DNA of 64,000 nucleotides, taken from positions 93,528,511 to 93,592,510 of the forward strand of contig OY740770.1 of the NCBI GenBank assembly GCA_963513935.1. The letters run 5' to 3'. Below, in pieces: positions 59,098 through 64,000 of the stretch; the first letter of the stretch is position 1; every line of letters starts with the position of its first letter. Below the pieces are notes generated by a model, which saw only the letters and a list, made by a program, of their open reading frames with translations, was not told the DNA's origin and made no database searches. The translations under genes and the position numbers were made by a program. The stretch is from Aphrophora alni (lineage: Eukaryota; Arthropoda; Insecta; Hemiptera; Aphrophoridae).

Positions 59098-59872
59098 TCA
59101 ATGTGAAATATGATTTATTGATACAATATCCACTCTACAACTCATGATATGCCTTGAAACAATGTCTGGTTTCTTGCGCACACAAAAAAATGCGTACCTA
59201 ATGCGGGCTCCATTTGAGGTGCAGCCAATGAATCTACATCGATTCTTCGATTGAGGAGTCGGAATTTCCGGAAGATGTAAGACACTTTTCTTTCCTAACT
59301 CATCTGGAGGGGGAGCTACCCGTGGTTGTTTTCTGGGTGGTGGAATAGAGCTGCAGTAGTCAATGTCACTGTCTTCTGTTTCTGAAAGGTTACTCCCATG
59401 AATCAAAAAATCAGCGTACTCCTCTTTGAACTGCAAAAGATCCATTATGTCCTTCTTGGGAGTTTGATGTTCTCGCTGATCTCTTCGGTATTCTATCCAA
59501 CCGGCAGCGATGGCAAAATCGAAAATAGGCCTATGCGTTATAACCCGCACAGTCCACTTTAGGGTCCTTGCAGATATCCTATAGTTACTAATGAGCCTGT
59601 CAAGGAAATCATCTGCACCCATGTAAGTATTATATTTCTTAACGACAAAGGGCCTATCAACTATTAACTATCAACTTATTAATCTTTTGGCTTGCACCAT
59701 CTTTTATACATATCCACTGGGTTTGCACCCTCTTTATTTGAAAGCAGAAGAATTGGCTTGTTTTCGAACCACTTTACAAGACATACCTGGCCGTCTAATC
59801 TCACACTCTTATCTACAGCACCTCTGCCTTCTTTTTCATTTCCTTATCTTCTTTTAGTTTACAGTTCTTTGA
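59098..59872 (-). pseudogene. PiggyBac transposase relic, C-terminal half
   Basis: On the minus strand, the segment around 59860-59830 reads NCKLKEDKEMKK. After a frameshift, RGAVDKSVRLDGQVCLVKWF runs into ILLLSNKEGANPVDMYKRW (about 59690-59810). After stops near 59650-59680 comes VVKKYNTYMGADDFLDRLIS, continuous with an open 174-codon frame (59098-59622). In piggyBac proteins the order RG..D, VKW.D.K.V.LLSN, P..V..YN..MGGVD, LEYRRD and a C-terminal Cys-rich zinc ribbon is diagnostic. Here the YN-MG-D motif, WIEYRRD and a partial RCRFIGC...CVRKK ribbon are all present. The N-terminal half is absent: upstream of about 59890 the sequence is no longer coding. With this truncation and the breaks it is inactive, though the last 174 codons are still open. 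Confidence 0.9.
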
Positions 59873-59889
59873 GAATTAATATTCGTTAA

Positions 59890-60430
59890 TAGTTACGAAA
59901 GCGCTTATAGTCACTTTGTTGAATAAGTCAATTTTGTTGTTTAATTGTGATTTGTTTCAATGCAGCATTAATTTATTTTTCAATTTATTTGAATTTATAT
60001 TTTGCGTTTAATAATGATATTTGTACTAAATTTTTATTACGTTCTTGTTTGAAATCTCATCCCCTTTCTTCGTCTATACCCACGGTCTCTGACAGTTTTG
60101 AATTTTTTTTTAACATCAATCCATAATTATTCTCTAAACTCTTAGTAGATTCAGTTCATGATTCTGCAAGTATTACAAAACTGCATTTTCATTGTGTTCA
60201 TATGTTTTTATGTGTTAAAACGTGGTTTTTAGGTTTGTAAGTCGTTTAAGATGTGACGGTGGATAATCACTATTGGAAATTAAAAAATTGAATATGTGTA
60301 ACTAGCTGAAACGGTCGTCGTGATGAACCCGATACTATTAGACTATTAGTTTGTAAGTTACATTTACATTAAATATGATACAACTGTTTATAAGTAGTAT
60401 TAAATTAGGAAGGCTAGAGGACATTTTGTT
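59890..60430. other. AT-rich stretch, nothing recognised
   Basis: Sequence beyond the truncated 5' end of the piggyBac copy; no transposase N-terminus and no inverted terminus found. Confidence 0.45.
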
Positions 60431-60435
60431 TTTTG

Positions 60436-60509
60436 TGACGTCATGAGGGGTGAGAGGAGGGGGGAGGATTGGGGTGTGAAGCCATATGGTAACATGGGTT
60501 GTGACGTCA
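60436..60509. promoter_or_regulatory. Two TGACGTCA palindromes flanking a G-rich tract
   Basis: Perfect CRE-type octamers lie at 60436-60443 and 60502-60509, both inside TTGTGACGTCAT. Between them, 60445-60474 is G-rich (GAGGGGTGAGAGGAGGGGGG then AGGATTGGGG). TGACGTCA is the known CREB/ATF consensus. No gene start was found near it, so regulatory function is only a possibility; it could belong to a mobile-element promoter. Confidence 0.35.
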
Positions 60510-60579
60510 TTTGATGACTTCGTTGAACATGTCATTAAAAGTTCTGTCGAAAATGTTTCTGTTGTTATATGACGTGGTA

Positions 60580-62178
60580 AAATTTACTTTTCTTCTCCAT
60601 CTTTTCAGGAGATCTATCATAACTAATTTTTATTAAGTCCTTCTTTAAAGAACTTAATGGAGAACGGATGTTTTAGTACTTCGTATAAGGACTATTTCTT
60701 TTCCTTCTTTAAAGGAGATCTTTTGCGCCTACTTTTTACTAAATCTCTTTTCAGGGCCTAAAAAGATATCAGGAAAAACAATTTTTAAAAAAGGGATTTT
60801 TCTTCTCCTTCTTTTGAGGAGAACTTTCTTACCGAATTTTTACTAAGTCTTTTACCCTGAACGTGAACTTTATACAAAACGGATTTTTTAGTACTTGGTC
60901 AAAACTTTTTCTGTTTCATCTTTTAAAGGAGATCTTTTGCGCCGGATTTTTACTAGGTCTCTTTTCAGGGCTTAAACATGAATTTCATTGAAAATGGTGT
61001 ATTAAGCACTTGGAAAATATGACTTTATTTTCTTCTTTTGAAGAGATCTTCCATACCTAATTTTTATTTAGTCTATGAACAAGAACCATATTATAGAGAA
61101 AGAATTTATTTAGTACTTAGTAAAAGTATCTTTTTCTTCTCATTCTTTTAAAGAGTTCTTTTGTGTCTACTAAATTCTTCATAGCGTACCCTGATAAAGA
61201 ACCTTATAGAGAACGTTTTATTAGTACTTAGTAAAAGTGACTTTAACTTCTCCTTCTTTTAAGGAGTTTTTTGCGTAGCTTTTTTGTTAAGTCTCTTTTC
61301 AGGGCCTAAACAAGAAACTTAGGAAAAATCGACTTTTAAAAAAGTGACTTTTTATTCTTCTTCATTTGATGAAATACCAATTTTCTTACCAAATTTTTAC
61401 TGAGTTATTCTTAAGGTACTCTGAACAAGAACCTTATAGTGAACGGTTTTTTAGTACTTGGTAAACATAACTTTTTCCTCTACTTCTATTATGGTGATCT
61501 TTTGCGCCTAATTTTTACTAATTATTCTCTTCTCAGGGCAAAATAAAAAAAAAAGTATGGGTAACAGATATTTTAGTAGTTGATAAAATTGACATTTTCT
61601 TCTCCTTCTTTTAAGGAGATCTTTTACGTATACTAAATCCTTCTTTCGCATCCTGAACAAGAACCTTATACAGAAAGATGTATTAGTACTTGATAAAAGT
61701 AACTTTATCTTTTCCTAATCTTCAGAAGATCTTTTGGGGCGATTTTTTTACTAAAACTCTTTCCTGGGACTACCAATAAACTTAAGAAAAATCCAATTTT
61801 CAAAAGTATAGGCTGAAGTAACGTGAACAAGAACCTTATAGTGATAGGTTTTTTAGTACTCGGTAAAAGTGACTTTTTCTTCTCCTTCCTTTAAGGATGT
61901 ATTTGCGCCAACTTTGTACTATGTCTCTTTTCAAGACCTAAAAATGAAACTTATAGAGAACATAGTATTTAGCACATGAAAAGTTACTTTATCCCGTACT
62001 CCTTTTGAGGGGATATTTTTTACCAAATGCATCTTTAAGTACCCTGAACAAGAATTGTATAGAGAACGGTTTTTAGTACTCGGTAAAAGTGACTTTGTCT
62101 TTTCCTTCTCTTAAGGAGTATTTTGCGTCGACTTTTACATAAGTATTTATCAAAGTGACTTTTTCTTCTCCTTCTATT
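60580..62178. repeat. Satellite-like array of about 15 diverged ~107-bp units
   Basis: Units start around a pyrimidine tract with an internal hairpin, best preserved as TTCTCCTTCTTTTAAGGAGA (stem TCTCCTT/AAGGAGA). Two alternating types can be read. One continues TCTTTTGCGCC, then TTTTTACTAAGTCTCTTTTC and AGGGCCTAAACAAGAAACTT. The other continues TACCTAATTTTTACTAAGTC, then CCCTGAACAAGAACCTTATA and GAGAACGGTTTTTTAGTACT plus TGGTAAAAGTGAC. So the true period may be a dimer of about 220 bp. At least one unit is partly deleted (about 61790-61830). No coding frame spans it. Confidence 0.9.
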
Positions 62179-62384
62179 ATCTTTGTTTAAAAAAAATAAA
62201 TGTGTCACAGTTTTAAAAAAACTTGTAGATGATTGAATTAAATACAGGAAATTATTATAAATATAGTTAATTTCAAACAAGTTTAACTTCATGAAGTACA
62301 ACGCAGACCACAATTAATTTCAAAACAAATATACAGTATAATATAATTTACAATATTTTGTAAAAAAATGAGTCAATCAACATC

Positions 62385-62690
62385 AATTCATTTCTTGTGC
62401 GTTTATGGTTCGACTTCCTGCTTTTTTAGTTTTGATTGATTGTTAATTATTTGCGGAGCAATATTAATACTTCGGGCTCTTACACAATAGTTTTTACCCA
62501 TCGTCACACAAAAATCTAATGGTCTGAAGTCTGGTGAATATGGAGGCCGGAAAGTATGTGTCTCCACTATCAAAAGACTGCTCAGAGAAATGCTGATTTA
62601 AACACGTTGAACCGTCTCGTAAAAAATAGGGATACGCACCATCGGGATGGATGTACATCGGGATGTACATACGGCTTGTCAAAGCTAGAG
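62385..62690 (-). pseudogene. Mariner-like DDE transposase relic, C-terminal region
   Basis: The minus strand reads HPDGAYPYFLRD then CLNQHFSEQ (about 62560-62650), corresponding to the QQDGAPPH...FLN..F segment of mariner-type transposases with the second catalytic Asp. After frame changes it reads RPPYSPDFRPLDF (about 62500-62540), the SPDL.PLDFFLWG block with the third catalytic Asp. Then KNYCVRARSINIAPQ follows, matching the LK..VY region. Only this part remains; it is broken and inactive. Confidence 0.7.
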
Positions 62691-63140
62691 GAACTTCTTG
62701 CAGCAGTGGTAAATCTTATTACAGCATTACTAAAATGACTCAATAGTCGTTTTTAAATAAACAGGAAGTCACAGAATACATCCACTACCAACAGTAAAAA
62801 CATAAACTATAAACAGTACCTGATAAACGTTTGCAGGTAACCAAAAACATGATTGAAATATTGTATAATTCAAAAACTATAATTGTTAATCAGCTGTTAT
62901 TACCGTATTTCCATCCTACGAAATAAACATTTGAAAAATAATTATTGTATTTTAAATTAAAATTTATTTGAAACTGGTAATTTTTAAACTTTATAAGAAA
63001 AAAATATTTAAATGATTATGTATGAATTTTATTTACATTTTTTGGTGTTGTATACAAGCACAAAGATATTATATGTATAGTTTGTTAACGATAAATAAGC
63101 TATATAGAAATATATAATAAAGTTATTGTTCCATTTTATA

Positions 63141-63460
63141 ACACAAAAATAGTTTGTTTCTTGTAATCTCTATGCAGAGTTACCGGTTTTGAGATATGAT
63201 ATGTGGAAATTTGAAATTGCCGCCATAAAAAATATTTTATGTAAATTCTTTGTTCTGGTAAACATATAAACCATTACATTGAATTACTTATACAAAATCT
63301 GAACTCTACATATTATCTGATATCGTTTTGTGATATTTTTATAATTTAGAAAATGGATGATAGCAGGAAAAAGCGTTGCTTTATGAACACTTTTCTTTCT
63401 ATTAAAGTGGGAATTGAGTTTTGAGAGTGAAGAAATAACTTCGTGAAACAGCCTGTATAC
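63141..63460. mobile_element. Element-terminus-like sequence
   Basis: It contains GAGTTACCGGTTTTGAGATA and AAATTGCCGCCATAAAA. It ends near CTTCGTGAAACAGCCTGTAT, a type of sequence often found at DNA-transposon ends in insects. It may be the outer part of the mariner-like element at 62.4 kb, but no opposite terminus was found. Confidence 0.3.
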
Positions 63461-64000
63461 GAGATGTAATTAAAATTGTTCTATAGATTTAGTAGGCTAC
63501 TGTGAACGTATTGGCCAGTTTAGAACAATTTCAATATTATAGCCTATGCACAGAAAAAAAACAGACTTCGAATGACTTTTCTATTAAATTATTTTTTAAT
63601 TTTTTGTATTTATCGTTTTCCTCACTACATATGTTAGTTGCACACAATAAAGCCAAAGTATAATTCAAAAGACGAGTATCATGACGCAGAAAATCTAGCT
63701 AGATAAAAACTTAAATAAAATTTAAAAAACGTTTTAATTAGTCAACAATTTATACTACTCTGTACTTAGATTTCTTCAAGTTAAAGAAAAAGTTATAATA
63801 ATAATAATTTAGGCTTAATAAAATATAAGAACGTAACAATTTAACAAATGCAGCCATCCAATTTATTCTTGGTATGGGATGAAAGGGGTGAAAAAAATCC
63901 GAATCTCGGAAATATTACAAACCGTGTTTGTATTATTACAAATACTCGGTGTTTGTATTTGTCCGTGTTGTGATAGATGATACCTGCAAAGAGAAAATAT
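63461..64000. other. AT-rich stretch, no gene seen
   Basis: Nothing beyond small imperfect inverted repeats near 63920-63960 (ACAAACCGTGTTTGT). Confidence 0.45.

Noticed and set aside
60580..62178. CRISPR-like array
   Set aside because: Units are contiguous diverged copies without unique spacers, in a eukaryotic context.

Overview
This window looks like AT-rich nuclear DNA from an arthropod, most likely an insect. The reasons are canonical GT-AG introns, a single sparse gene spread over about 19 kb, abundant (TA)n tracts, and decayed mobile elements typical of insects: Polinton/Maverick, Ty3/gypsy, a Jockey-like LINE, piggyBac, mariner-like DDE, tRNA-derived SINEs and MITE-like hairpins. A hemipteran is plausible, but the sequence alone does not prove it. 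No bacterial genes, rRNA, functional tRNA gene or CRISPR array was seen.

The best-supported host gene is on the minus strand. Four short exons (36952-37032, 35761-35893, 35199-35323, 18085-18216) join in frame through consensus splice sites into a 156-residue protein with an N-terminal signal peptide. A poly(A) signal lies about 50 bases past the stop. I do not recognise the protein. Its last intron is about 17 kb and holds a large share of the repeats in the window. A second candidate (14609-14937, minus) is a small two-helix membrane protein whose frame is broken once.

Layout: 0-1 kb is a Polinton-type integrase relic. 1-11 kb is AT-rich with microsatellites, a truncated SINE and weak exon-like pieces. 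11.4-14 kb is a decayed Ty3/gypsy pol on the minus strand. 14.6-14.9 kb is the two-helix ORF. 17-18 kb has LINE-tail-like and element-terminus-like sequence. 18-37 kb is the secreted-protein gene, whose large intron contains a mariner scrap, a 291-bp terminal-inverted-repeat element, a compound TA/TG/CG tract, a GA tract, a 165-bp tandem repeat, a dispersed repeat pair and a long LTR-like block. 38.7-39 kb is a short tandem repeat. 39.8-41.1 kb is a Jockey-like LINE lacking its polymerase core. 43.1-43.7 kb has three SINE copies. 44.1-44.9 kb has a hairpin element, a TA tract and a probable solo LTR. 45-54 kb is mostly featureless. 54.4-56.4 kb is a second long LTR-like block. 59.1-59.9 kb is the 3' half of a piggyBac transposase. 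60.6-62.2 kb is an array of about 15 diverged ~107-bp units. 62.4-62.7 kb is a mariner-like transposase scrap.

No multi-gene pathway or operon is visible. All mobile-element coding regions seen here carry stops or frameshifts and look inactive. The items most worth following are the orphan secreted gene, the broken membrane ORF, the diverged tandem array and the SINE cluster.
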